In this document: piece by piece, positions 1 to 7,791 of the stretch
Layout: the number at the start of each line of letters is the position of its first letter
How positions within the stretch are numbered: the first letter of the stretch is position 1
Origin: a virus
DNA: 36,915 nt
Strand: one strand, 5' to 3'
Virus record (IMG/VR): IMGVR_UViG_3300050120_000313
Span: 1 to 36,915 of that record
The notes under the pieces: generated by a model
Database searches by the model: none
What the model saw: the letters and a program-made list of their open reading frames with translations, nothing else
What the model was told of the DNA's origin: nothing
Position numbers and translations under genes: made by a program

Positions 1-34
1 GGTTGCCGGGCCCCGACTATTCGGCAGTCTGAGC

Positions 35-88
35 GCTCAAATCCAGCCTAAACAGGGCTAAAGAGGGGCCTAAACAGCGCCTCAAATC
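35..88. repeat. Nested direct repeats upstream of terminase (candidate terminase-binding/cos region)
   Basis: CTCAAATC occurs at 36-43 and 81-88. Between these copies GCCTAAACAG occurs at 46-55 and 68-77, with a degenerate GGCTAAAG at 57-64. The 22-bp repeat spacing (about two helical turns) and the position directly before the small terminase gene resemble the R sites of lambda cosB, which bind the Nu1 HTH. The repeats are seen directly. The cos role is inference, and they could instead be a regulatory element for the late operon. Confidence 0.45.
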
Positions 89-100
89 ATCGAGGGCGAC

Positions 101-751
101 GTGGATGCTGCGATTTCAGGCGAGATTGTCTCAAAAGGACGCTTCGCCGAACTGCGGAACGTCTCGCCTGGCCGGGTCTCGCAATGGATTTCGGAAGGCA
201 AGATCAAACCGAACGCGCTGGTAGGCGAGGGACGCAACGCCAAGATCGACGTTGCGGTCGCAACCCTGCAGCTGCGCGGATCCCTCGATGTCAGCCAGAG
301 CGCCGGCAACGGCCTCGGTACCAACCTCGATCTGCCGGCACCGGCCGCTGCACCGGTAGCTGAAGCCGCAAAGCCTGCCGAACCGCCGCCCGTTGCGGAT
401 CTGATCGCCGAACAGATCAAGCAGGAGAAGCTCGCCCAGCTCCGCCGCGCCAACCGCCAGCGAGCGGAAGAGGAAGCGGCGCGATCGGGTCGCTATATCG
501 AAACAGCAGATGCGGTCCGCCAGCTCGGCACCATCGCCTCGCAGATGATGTCGATGGTCGAGGGCTCGCTCACCGAGCTTGCCACCGCTATCTCGGCCAA
601 GTTCGAGATCCCGCAGCGGGACGTGCTGCATCTATTGCGGGCCGAGTTTCGCAAGGTCCGCGCGTCGGGTGCCAAGATGTTTCGCGACAAGGCGCTGGAG
701 TTGCCGGCCTCGATTGAAGCCGAGCTCGACCAAGTGGATGGAGAGGATTGA
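101..751 (+). CDS. Terminase small subunit (Nu1-like)
   Basis: The 216-residue product would recognise the packaging site and recruit the large terminase. Residues about 8-60 look like a winged HTH of the Nu1/phage DNA-packaging type, with an SxGRVSQW recognition segment followed by a G-x-G-R-N wing. A Pro/Ala linker (about 75-100) leads to a charged helical region (about 105-135) and a C-terminal helical domain that probably contacts the large subunit. The start is GTG at 101; no ATG precedes it in frame. The stop overlaps the next ATG by one base (TGATG), and the large terminase follows after one 54-residue gene, as in lambda order. The repeats at 35-88 are a plausible binding target. Confidence 0.82.
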   Translation: MDAAISGEIVSKGRFAELRNVSPGRVSQWISEGKIKPNALVGEGRNAKIDVAVATLQLRGSLDVSQSAGNGLGTNLDLPAPAAAPVAEAAKPAEPPPVADLIAEQIKQEKLAQLRRANRQRAEEEAARSGRYIETADAVRQLGTIASQMMSMVEGSLTELATAISAKFEIPQRDVLHLLRAEFRKVRASGAKMFRDKALELPASIEAELDQVDGED

Positions 752-915
752 TGCGCATCGTTGTCCAAGACCATGATGGAAGCGAAATGTTTTCGTACGA
801 CACGGACAAGGAAACGATGTGCCTATGTCCGGCCCGCGCTGAAAAGCCACTCGTGATCGAGGCCCTGGCTGAGGCCGCCCGCTTCCTGAGAGAGCCGCCG
901 CCGCTCGCAGCCTGA
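751..915 (+). CDS. Small hypothetical protein between terminase genes (54 aa)
   Basis: This ORF begins MRIVVQDHDG and ends at a TGA that overlaps the ATG of the large terminase by one base. Its own ATG overlaps the small terminase stop in the same way. The perfect TGATG coupling on both sides is the main evidence that it is translated. The protein is acidic at the N terminus, has a CLC motif near residues 24-26 and ends in a short helix and a Pro-rich tail. I recognise no family. A packaging accessory role is only suggested by position. Confidence 0.6.
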   Translation: MRIVVQDHDGSEMFSYDTDKETMCLCPARAEKPLVIEALAEAARFLREPPPLAA

Positions 916-2879
916 TGGGGATCAATCTCGCCAACGCCGAACGCCTAGCCATGGAAGCCCTGGCGCGTGTGTTCGAACCACCGCCGCCGGTCGACTATCT
1001 GGCCTGGGCGCAAGACAACATCGTGTTCTCCGAACGCGAGAGCCCGTTCCCCGGCCCGTTCAATGTTTCGCTGTTTCCGCATGTGCCGGAGATCCTCAAA
1101 GCCCTTTCGCCGGACGATCCCTGCCGCGTCGTGACGCTGGAGGGTTCGGCCCAGATCGGCAAGACCGCGATCGCCAATATCTTTCTCGGCGGGTCGATGG
1201 CGATGGACCCCTGCGATTTTCTGGTTGTCCATCCAACCGACGACAATGCCAGCCGCTGGTCGAAGCTGAAGCTGTCGCCGCTGCTGAAGGGCACGGCCGT
1301 TCTTCGCGGGTTGTTTCCGGAAAAATCCCGCGACGGCTCCAACAGCGTCTTGCTGAAGGAACACCGCGACGGTCTCGGCGCCATCCTGATCTCAGGCGCC
1401 AACTCGCCGTCGTCGCTTTCGCAAGTCTCGATGCGCCGCCAGGTGCAGGACGATCTTTCAAAATGGGAGATGAACGCCGCGGGCGATCCGGAGTCGCAGT
1501 CCGACAGCCGATCCCGAGCGCACGAATTTGCGAAGATCCTGAAAGCCTCGACGCCACTGATCCTGCCGGGCTGCCGGATCAGCAAGAGCTTCGAGGCCGG
1601 AAGCCAGGAATATCCTTACGTCCCGTGCCCGCATTGCGACGAGATGCAGATTCTCGAATGGGAGAACATGCATGCCGCGCTCGATCCCGACAAACCGGAA
1701 GAGGCTCACTTCACTTGCACCGCCTGCGGCGCATCGATCGAGGAGCATCATCGCCGCCAGATGTTTGCGAGCCTCGAATTCCGCACCCACAATCCCGCAG
1801 CGCGCCGCGAGCATCGTTCATTCTGGATCTGGTCGGCCTATTCGTTTCTGCAATCGTTCGAGCGCATCGCGCGGGAATGGCTGAAGGCCAAGGGCGATCC
1901 CGCCGCCGAGCAGACCTTCCTCAACGACACCGCGGGGCAGCCCTACAAGGCCGCCAGCGAAGCGCCGCCCTGGGAGAAGCTGCGCGACCGGGCGTCGCAG
2001 TCCGACTATGTCAGGGGCAAGATTCCAGCCGGCGCGTTGCTGCTGTTTTTCGGCTTCGACTGTCAGCACGATCGGGTCGAGGGCCAGCTGGTCGCCTTCG
2101 GCCGCGACCACCGCCGCTTCGTCATCGATTATTTCGTCGTTCCCGGCCATATCTCGGACGCGACCTGCCAGGACCGATTGTCCGCACTGCTCGATCAGAC
2201 CTGGCTCAACGCGTCAGGGCAGAAAATCGGCGTCGACCTCTCCGCCATCGACGGCAACGCCTGGACAGAGGACGTCTGGGACTTCGCCAAGAAACATCCG
2301 GCCTCGAAACTGATCATGGTTCGCGGCCTCGGATCGGATTCGGCGCCGTTGTTGGCAAGAGTACGCAAGGAGCGCAACCAGCGTACCGGCCGGCTGCTGA
2401 AATATTCGAAGAGGTTCTACAATTTCGGCACGTCCGTCGTGAAAATGGCGCTGTACCGCAATTTAACCAAGGAAGATCCGCTATCGCAGGGCCACGTCGC
2501 GTTTCCGAGCGGGCTTGATGACGAATATTTCCGGCAATTGACCGCCGAGCGCCGCACGCCAGAGAAGCGACACGGCTTTATCGTCTATCGCTGGACCAAG
2601 GACGAGACGCAGGCCAACGAAGGCCTCGATACCATGATGTATGCGGAGGCCGCGGCCGTGAAGTATGGCGTGCGCGGCCTTCCGGATGCGATCTGGGCCC
2701 GGTTCGAGGCCGAACGCGAGACGCCGCCGAAGGATCTGCAGCCCGAATTGTTCGACGTTCCGTTGTTCGCCACACCTTCAACACCTGAAGGGTCGCCACA
2801 GCGCAAACCGCCGCAACAGCCAGCGACGACAGCACCAAAATTCACCCGGTCGAGCACGCGCTCCGGCTTCATGGATTGA
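915..2879 (+). CDS. Terminase large subunit (gpA family)
   Basis: ATP-driven packaging motor and cos-cleaving nuclease, 654 aa against 641 for lambda gpA. The ATPase carries a Walker A motif GSAQIGKT at residues 77-84 and an acidic Walker B-like segment VQDDLSKW near 177-184. A zinc-binding insertion follows with CPHC (238-241) and CTAC (268-271), as in many gpA-type terminases. The nuclease domain starts near 375 with the acidic strand FGFDCQHDR (D382, D386), and the later segment DGNAWTEDVW fits the conserved nuclease core. The C-terminal tail is Pro/Thr rich. The start overlaps the stop of the 54-aa gene and there is little Shine-Dalgarno signal, so translation is probably coupled. A gpA-type enzyme predicts cohesive ends. 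Confidence 0.95.
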   Translation: MGINLANAERLAMEALARVFEPPPPVDYLAWAQDNIVFSERESPFPGPFNVSLFPHVPEILKALSPDDPCRVVTLEGSAQIGKTAIANIFLGGSMAMDPCDFLVVHPTDDNASRWSKLKLSPLLKGTAVLRGLFPEKSRDGSNSVLLKEHRDGLGAILISGANSPSSLSQVSMRRQVQDDLSKWEMNAAGDPESQSDSRSRAHEFAKILKASTPLILPGCRISKSFEAGSQEYPYVPCPHCDEMQILEWENMHAALDPDKPEEAHFTCTACGASIEEHHRRQMFASLEFRTHNPAARREHRSFWIWSAYSFLQSFERIAREWLKAKGDPAAEQTFLNDTAGQPYKAASEAPPWEKLRDRASQSDYVRGKIPAGALLLFFGFDCQHDRVEGQLVAFGRDHRRFVIDYFVVPGHISDATCQDRLSALLDQTWLNASGQKIGVDLSAIDGNAWTEDVWDFAKKHPASKLIMVRGLGSDSAPLLARVRKERNQRTGRLLKYSKRFYNFGTSVVKMALYRNLTKEDPLSQGHVAFPSGLDDEYFRQLTAERRTPEKRHGFIVYRWTKDETQANEGLDTMMYAEAAAVKYGVRGLPDAIWARFEAERETPPKDLQPELFDVPLFATPSTPEGSPQRKPPQQPATTAPKFTRSSTRSGFMD

Positions 2880-2890
2880 AGGAAAGTCCC

Positions 2891-3550
2891 ATGCTTACTT
2901 ATGCAGAGATGGAAACGACACTTGCGCGTGCTCACGGTGCTGACGAAGGCGTTCAGCGCAACGCGTTTCGAGGGTGCCTCAAGCATTTGTTGCGTCTCGG
3001 CATCCCGTTGAACTGTTCGCCTGGCAAGGGCGCGAAAATCTCTTACAGCAGCAACCATCTGTGGCAGTTGGCGTTCTGCTTAGAGATGGAACAGTGCGGC
3101 ATTGCTCCGACAGCTATTGCGCGGCTGATCCATGAAAGCTGGATGTCGAGCATTGGTCCAAGGCTCCGCGACTCTATCGTGGGTTTTGAGAACGAGCTTT
3201 TCTGCATTGTTTACCCAAAGCTGATGTCCGCGTCGTTCAATGACGACGTCGCGCCGCTTCTTTTTGATTTTTTAAACCGTAAAAGCACGGGGTTTCTTGA
3301 ACTATTGCTGAATTCGCGTGGTCGAGCCATCGCGATTAACCTGTCGGCGATTGGACGTCTCACACATACGATGTCGGGCATCTCCGATATTGCATCTGAC
3401 GTGCCTGATGGTTGGGCGGAGATAGCCACAGCGAATTCGCGCGCGCTGGCGCAGGATGTCTTGAATCCTTCTCCGGTAGCATCCCGATCTGTCATCGAGC
3501 GCAACCGACATGCTTACGCGCTCGCCGGTGTCGATTTCGATGCCCGCTGA
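2891..3550 (+). CDS. Hypothetical protein with MerR/winged-HTH-like N-terminal half
   Basis: I chose ATG 2891 because AAGGAAAG lies at proper spacing before it; an in-frame TTG at 2876 overlaps the terminase stop but lacks a good ribosome site. The 219-aa protein has an N-terminal region in which a basic G-K-G-x-K-I-S-Y stretch precedes L-x-Q-L-A-F-C-L-E-M and G-I-A-P-T-A-I-A, resembling the helix arrangement of MerR-like or 'helix-turn-helix plus partner choice' phage proteins. The rest is helical and unassigned. Base composition is visibly more AT-rich than the flanking terminase and portal genes, and lambda has nothing here, so it may be a late acquisition. Function is unknown; a DNA-binding role is only suggested. 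Confidence 0.65.
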   Translation: MLTYAEMETTLARAHGADEGVQRNAFRGCLKHLLRLGIPLNCSPGKGAKISYSSNHLWQLAFCLEMEQCGIAPTAIARLIHESWMSSIGPRLRDSIVGFENELFCIVYPKLMSASFNDDVAPLLFDFLNRKSTGFLELLLNSRGRAIAINLSAIGRLTHTMSGISDIASDVPDGWAEIATANSRALAQDVLNPSPVASRSVIERNRHAYALAGVDFDAR

Positions 3551-3758
3551 TCTGCCAACACTGCAAGGCCGGCTCGACGCGCTGAAGCTGGCGATCGCCA
3601 ACGGGCGCCAGTCGGTCAGCTATGCCGGCCGCACCACGGTCTACCGCTCTGTCGCCGATCTGCAGGCCGCGATCAAGGATGTGGAGTCGGACATGGCGGC
3701 GCTGAACGGCACCTCTGTGCTGCGCACCTACCGCTTTCATTCGCACAAGGACCTTTGA
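3540..3758 (+). CDS. gpW-like head-tail joining protein
   Basis: A 72-aa protein matching the gpW fold pattern: an N-terminal helix (LQGRLDALKLAIANG), a short beta hairpin carrying SVSYAGRTTVYRS, and a second helix (VADLQAAIKDVESDM). Lambda gpW is 68 aa with the same layout and fills the portal after packaging so the tail can attach. I chose ATG 3540, which overlaps the stop of the upstream gene by 11 nt and gives the family length; ATG 3510 would add ten residues. It sits directly before the portal gene, as W precedes B in lambda. Confidence 0.85.
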   Translation: MPADLPTLQGRLDALKLAIANGRQSVSYAGRTTVYRSVADLQAAIKDVESDMAALNGTSVLRTYRFHSHKDL

Positions 3759-3761
3759 TCG

Positions 3762-5483
3762 ATGCTGGGACGGTTCGGACGCGCTGCCAGCGCGCTCGCC
3801 GGCACGTTCGCCGGCATGTGGAGCGGTGGCCACGGTTCGCATGACGGCATCGGTCTCGAGGCCGGCCGCATGGGGCGCCGGCTCGGCAGCTGGATTCCGT
3901 CGCGCGTCCACGTCAACACCCTGATCAACCAGTCCGGGCCGAACACGCTGGCACGGGCAAGATTTCTGGCCCGCAACAACGGCTACGCCTTCAGCGCGGT
4001 CGAGTGTTTCTCCTCCAACCTGGTCGGCGCCGGCATCACGCCGAGCTGGAAATCGCCGCTGCCGGTGCCGGAGCTCGACAACGACGCTTCGGAAGAACAA
4101 ATTGGCGCGGCGAAGAAGGCCGCTAAAGGTGCCGCGGCGCAGAAGAAGGGCGTCCATGAATTATGGGCGCGCTGGACCGACGAGGCCGACGCCGAGGGCA
4201 TCACCGATTTCTATGGCCTGCAGAAGCGCATCGCGCGCGAATTGTTCATCGCCGGCGAGATCTTCATCCGGCTTCGTCCGCGAAGACTATCCGATGGTCT
4301 TTCGATTCCGCTGCAGCTCGAACTCTATCCCTCCGAGCAGCTGCCGCTGTGGCTGACCATGCCGCTCAACAACGGCAACTGGATTCGCCAGGGCATCGAA
4401 TTCGACAAGATCGGCCGGCGCGTCGCCTATCATTTCTGGAAGGTCAATCCCGGCGACATCACGCTGGCGCCGAAGTTCGGCGAGCGGGTCCGGATCCCGG
4501 CCAGCCAGATCCTGCATGTGTTTGATCCTTTGGAGGGCGGCCAGATCAGGGGCCTGTCGCGGCTGACGCCGGCGATCATCACGCTGTGGATGCTCGATCT
4601 CTATGACGACGCCGAGCTGGAGCGCAAGAAGACCGCGGCGCTGTTCTCGGTGTTCATTACCCGCCCCGACCCGGACGGCGAATTCTTCGACAACGAAAAG
4701 AAAAAGGTCGATCCCTCTGATGGTGCCGCCAGCGTCAAACTCGAGCCCGGCTCGGCGCATGTGCTGCTGCCGGGGGAGGATTTCGGCGTCGCCGCGCCGG
4801 CCGATAGCGGCAATTCATATGAGCCGTTTCAGTACCGCACCCTGGCGCGCGTCTGCGCTGCGCTTGGGTTGCCTTATGCCGGCGTCACGGGCGACATGGT
4901 GAAGGCCAATTACGGAAACCAGCGCGCCGCGATGATCGAGGCGCGACGCCGCGCCGAGGCCATTCAGCACAACATCATGGTCTATCAGTTCTGCCGGCCG
5001 ATCTTCCGCGCCTTCATGGATTCGGCGCATATCGCCGGCTCCCTCGATTTCGACGGCTATGCCGACAATCCCGGCGACTACCTCAACATGAACTGGATCC
5101 CGCCGCGCTGGATGTGGATCGATCCCCTCAAAGATCGCCAGGCCGAGATTCTGGCGGTCGACGCCGGCTTCAAGGCGCGCTCGATGGTGATCGAGGAAGA
5201 GGGCTCCGACGCCGCCGAGGTCGACCAGCGCATCGCCGAAGACAATGCGCGGGCCGAGCGGCTCGGCATCACATTCTCCGGCGTCCAGAGCCTGCGCCAG
5301 ATCCTGGCGGCGCCCCCGCCGGACAATGGCGACGCGCAGCCCGCCGAAAACGAACCTCCGGCCGCGCCGGACAACAACCAGCCGGCGCAGCAACCGCAGC
5401 GGGTCAAGAAGACCGCTCCTCCGAAACCGACGCCACCAAAGGCCGCGAACCCCAATGCCCGTAGCCTATCCCCATATCGCTGA
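3762..5483 (+). CDS. Portal protein (gpB, lambda family)
   Basis: A 573-aa dodecamer-forming portal at the capsid vertex, close to lambda gpB (533 aa). Typical lambda-portal segments include the N-terminal LARNNGYAFSAVECF region, the RQGIEFDKIGRRVAYHFWK strand pair, the ASQILHVFDP and GQIRGLSRLTPAI segment, and TGDMVKANYGNQRAAMIEARR. The last 80 residues are Pro/Ala/Gln-rich and presumably disordered. AAGGAC before ATG 3762 gives a normal ribosome site. The 3' end overlaps the protease gene by 29 nt, suggesting coupling. In lambda the portal is partly processed by the C protease; whether that happens here cannot be seen. Confidence 0.95.
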   Translation: MLGRFGRAASALAGTFAGMWSGGHGSHDGIGLEAGRMGRRLGSWIPSRVHVNTLINQSGPNTLARARFLARNNGYAFSAVECFSSNLVGAGITPSWKSPLPVPELDNDASEEQIGAAKKAAKGAAAQKKGVHELWARWTDEADAEGITDFYGLQKRIARELFIAGEIFIRLRPRRLSDGLSIPLQLELYPSEQLPLWLTMPLNNGNWIRQGIEFDKIGRRVAYHFWKVNPGDITLAPKFGERVRIPASQILHVFDPLEGGQIRGLSRLTPAIITLWMLDLYDDAELERKKTAALFSVFITRPDPDGEFFDNEKKKVDPSDGAASVKLEPGSAHVLLPGEDFGVAAPADSGNSYEPFQYRTLARVCAALGLPYAGVTGDMVKANYGNQRAAMIEARRRAEAIQHNIMVYQFCRPIFRAFMDSAHIAGSLDFDGYADNPGDYLNMNWIPPRWMWIDPLKDRQAEILAVDAGFKARSMVIEEEGSDAAEVDQRIAEDNARAERLGITFSGVQSLRQILAAPPPDNGDAQPAENEPPAAPDNNQPAQQPQRVKKTAPPKPTPPKAANPNARSLSPYR

Positions 5484-6942
5484 ACGGCTGTTCGGCCACG
5501 CGCATGCGATCGAGCCGACGGCGCTGCGCGCCATCATCGAGGGCCCGGTCGGCCGTCGCGTGCTGGCCGGCGAGCGGATCGAGATCGACAAGGATGGCAG
5601 GAAGGCCGCCAAGGCTCGCCGCGGCCGCGCCCTGGCGATGGTCGAGGCCGAACAGATCCGCGGCCGCGACGGGATGTCGGAATATGTCCTGACCAATGAC
5701 GGCGTCGCAATCCTGTCGATCGCCGGCGCGCTGTCAAAACGCTTCGACTGGCTGGCGGCGGCCTGCGGCTTTGCCACCTATGAGGCGCTCGGCGCTTCGC
5801 TCAACGCCGCGCTCGCGGATTTCCGCGTCAAGGCGATTCTGTTCGATGTCGACAGCCCGGGAGGTCAGGTCGACGGCATGCTCGATCTGGCCGATCAGAT
5901 CCTGGCGGCGCGGAGCAAGATGCCGGTCTGGGCCGTTGCCAATTCGGTCGCCGCAAGCGCCGCCTACGCGCTCGCCGGCTCCGCCGAAAAGCTCTATCTG
6001 CCGCGGCTGGCGCAGGTCGGCTCGATCGGCGCGGTCATGATGCATATCGATCAATCCGCGCAGGATCAGGCCCGCGGCCTGAAATACAGCGCGATTTTTT
6101 CCGGTAGCCGCAAGATCGACGGCTGGGATCACGCCTCGTTATCCAGCGAGGCGCGCGCGGCGATGCAGGGCCGGGTCGACCATTGCCGCCAGGCACTGGC
6201 CGACCTGGTCGGGCGCCAGGGCCGCATCAGCGCCAAGGATGCACTAGGCACAGAAGCCGCGGTTTATTCCGACACCGATGCCGTGAAGGCCGGCCTCGCC
6301 GACGGAATCCAGACCTTCGACGCGACCCTTGCGGCACTGACTCAGCAGATTTCGAAAAATTCCTCAACCCAGATATCGGCCTCGGCCGCCAACCAAGGAG
6401 CGTCTGCCATGACGACACAGAAGGATCAGTTACTCAGCGGTGCCTCGCCGACGGCTCTTGTGGCCGGCCAGACCGCTGGAGCATCCGGCGATACGGCTGC
6501 CGCTGCCGCCGAGACAGCCGCGGCGGCCGTGACGGAATCGGCCACCTCCGCGGCAAAGCCGGCCGCAGGCGAAAAGTGCCAGACCTGCGGGCAGATGATG
6601 CCCGACGATAACGATGGCGATGAGCCGGATCCGAATTCCGCCGCCTCTTCATCCGCTGCCGCGGCCGCCGCGGGCTATACCGTCGAGATGGCGATGGAGA
6701 CCATGGAGCTTTGCGCGATCGCCAAGCGCCCGGTGGCGGAAGCCAAGGCCTTCGTCGCGTCCAAGACGCCGATCGCTGGCGTCCGCTCCGCGCTGGCCGC
6801 CAAGGCCGCCGCGGAAGCCGATGCGCTGGCGGTCGACGCCACGGCGCGCCCGGCAGGGACCGCCGAGCAGGATGTCGCGGCGGCCTGGGATCAGGTCGTG
6901 ACCGAACAGAACGCCAAGCTTCCGCAGAACACCAAGCGTTAG
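5455..6942 (+). CDS. Head maturation protease, S49/SppA-like (gpC), with C-terminal scaffold domain
   Basis: A 495-aa protein with an N-terminal serine peptidase of the S49 family and a C-terminal scaffold region. Visible catalytic features are the oxyanion segment DSPGG (133-137), nucleophile Ser168 in AASAAY, the QVGSIGAVMMH strand (187-197) and the presumed general base Lys220 in GSRKIDGW. After about residue 310 the sequence becomes Ala/Thr-rich, with a CxxC pair (EKCQTCGQMM) and an acidic stretch. ATG 5455 gives the normal family N terminus; the frame is open further upstream inside the portal gene but reads as low-complexity Arg/Pro there. An internal in-frame start at 6409 gives a separate scaffold. 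Confidence 0.92.
   Translation: MPVAYPHIAERLFGHAHAIEPTALRAIIEGPVGRRVLAGERIEIDKDGRKAAKARRGRALAMVEAEQIRGRDGMSEYVLTNDGVAILSIAGALSKRFDWLAAACGFATYEALGASLNAALADFRVKAILFDVDSPGGQVDGMLDLADQILAARSKMPVWAVANSVAASAAYALAGSAEKLYLPRLAQVGSIGAVMMHIDQSAQDQARGLKYSAIFSGSRKIDGWDHASLSSEARAAMQGRVDHCRQALADLVGRQGRISAKDALGTEAAVYSDTDAVKAGLADGIQTFDATLAALTQQISKNSSTQISASAANQGASAMTTQKDQLLSGASPTALVAGQTAGASGDTAAAAAETAAAAVTESATSAAKPAAGEKCQTCGQMMPDDNDGDEPDPNSAASSSAAAAAAGYTVEMAMETMELCAIAKRPVAEAKAFVASKTPIAGVRSALAAKAAAEADALAVDATARPAGTAEQDVAAAWDQVVTEQNAKLPQNTKR
6409..6942 (+). CDS. Nested capsid scaffold (Nu3-like), internal in-frame start of the protease gene
   Basis: An ATG at 6409, in the protease frame (residue 319), is preceded by AAGGAG at a spacing of eight bases, one of the best ribosome sites in the window. 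The predicted 177-aa protein starts MTTQKDQLLSG, is rich in Ala and acidic residues, has a CxxC pair and ends in long helices (AxAxAEADALAVDA), as expected for an internal scaffold removed during maturation. Lambda makes Nu3 from the 3' end of gene C in the same way. The site is observed directly; the role is inferred from that precedent and from position just before the decoration and capsid genes. Confidence 0.82.
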   Translation: MTTQKDQLLSGASPTALVAGQTAGASGDTAAAAAETAAAAVTESATSAAKPAAGEKCQTCGQMMPDDNDGDEPDPNSAASSSAAAAAAGYTVEMAMETMELCAIAKRPVAEAKAFVASKTPIAGVRSALAAKAAAEADALAVDATARPAGTAEQDVAAAWDQVVTEQNAKLPQNTKR

Positions 6943-7044
6943 TCGTCATTTTTGTTGCTACAGCCGACGGCCGTCCGACGACGGAGCCGACGCTGCTGAA
7001 CGCGATTCCGTCGTCTTCAACACGGTCACCAAAGGAGCTTTCCG

Positions 7045-7722
7045 ATGCCCACAGGTATTGTCCAGACTGAATCCCGTCATCCCGGCGCCTTCATGGTTTC
7101 CGAGGCCAATGTTCGACGCTCGCGCGACACGTTCGTCGTGGCCTTGAGCCAGACCATCGTCGCCGGCCAGGTATGCGGCAAGACCGCCGTCATCGCCGGT
7201 GCCACTTCGAGTGTCGCGGCGGATGCCGGCAATACCGGCAACGGCGTCTTCACGCTCGATGTCACCACGCCGGTGCTGGCCGGTGCCAAGGATGGCATCT
7301 ATCGCGTCGTCAACGATCTGGTCGCCGCCAATTCCGGCGAATTCATCGTGTTCGATCCGGACAATATCGAGATCGGCCGGGTTGCCGTGGGCGCTACCTT
7401 CTCCAACCAGATCAAGTTCGTGGTAGCCGACGGCGCCACCGACTTCACGATCGGCGACGCCTTCTCGGTTACGGTTGGTCTGGAAGAGACCGACTACCAG
7501 ATGACCGCGCTTGTTTTGTCGAACACCGACGGCAGCCAGCGCGTCGCCGGCATCAGCTGGAGCAACATCACCACCGACGGCTCGAACCTTCAGTCCGGCG
7601 TGTTCATCACCCGTCAGGCCGAAGTCCGCGGCGTCGACCTGGTCTGGCCCGCTGGTATCACTGCCGCCCAGCTCGCCGAGGGCCTCCGCGCCCTGGAGAA
7701 GCTCGGCATCATCGTTCGCTGA
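7045..7722 (+). CDS. Head decoration protein (gpD-like) with an inserted domain
   Basis: The 225-aa protein is about twice the length of lambda gpD (110 aa). The N-terminal segment (about 1-50, with SRDTFVVALSQTIVAGQV) and C-terminal segment (about 155-225, ending VDLVWPAGITAAQLAEGL and LGIIVR) resemble the D trimer fold, where the pattern L-W-P is conserved near the C terminus. Between them, residues about 60-145 form a separate beta-rich block (GNTGNG, TPVLAGAKDGIYRV, EFIVFDPDN, FSNQIKFVVADG) that looks inserted. AAAGGAG precedes ATG 7045. Position directly before the major capsid gene supports the call. The insert would be displayed on the capsid surface if the D fold is right. Confidence 0.8.
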   Translation: MPTGIVQTESRHPGAFMVSEANVRRSRDTFVVALSQTIVAGQVCGKTAVIAGATSSVAADAGNTGNGVFTLDVTTPVLAGAKDGIYRVVNDLVAANSGEFIVFDPDNIEIGRVAVGATFSNQIKFVVADGATDFTIGDAFSVTVGLEETDYQMTALVLSNTDGSQRVAGISWSNITTDGSNLQSGVFITRQAEVRGVDLVWPAGITAAQLAEGLRALEKLGIIVR

Positions 7723-7791
7723 CGTAACCGCATCACCCTTTAACCTCGCGTCGGCGCGCAATCGTCCGACCACTTTCGGGAGTTTCCTGCA

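Noticed and set aside
1463-2518. Long Arg/Gly-rich open frame inside the large terminase gene
   Set aside because: It is a different frame of a GC-rich gene with a typical noise composition (RRGRSGVAVRQ, GRGPAGRLRPRP) and no ribosome site or motif.
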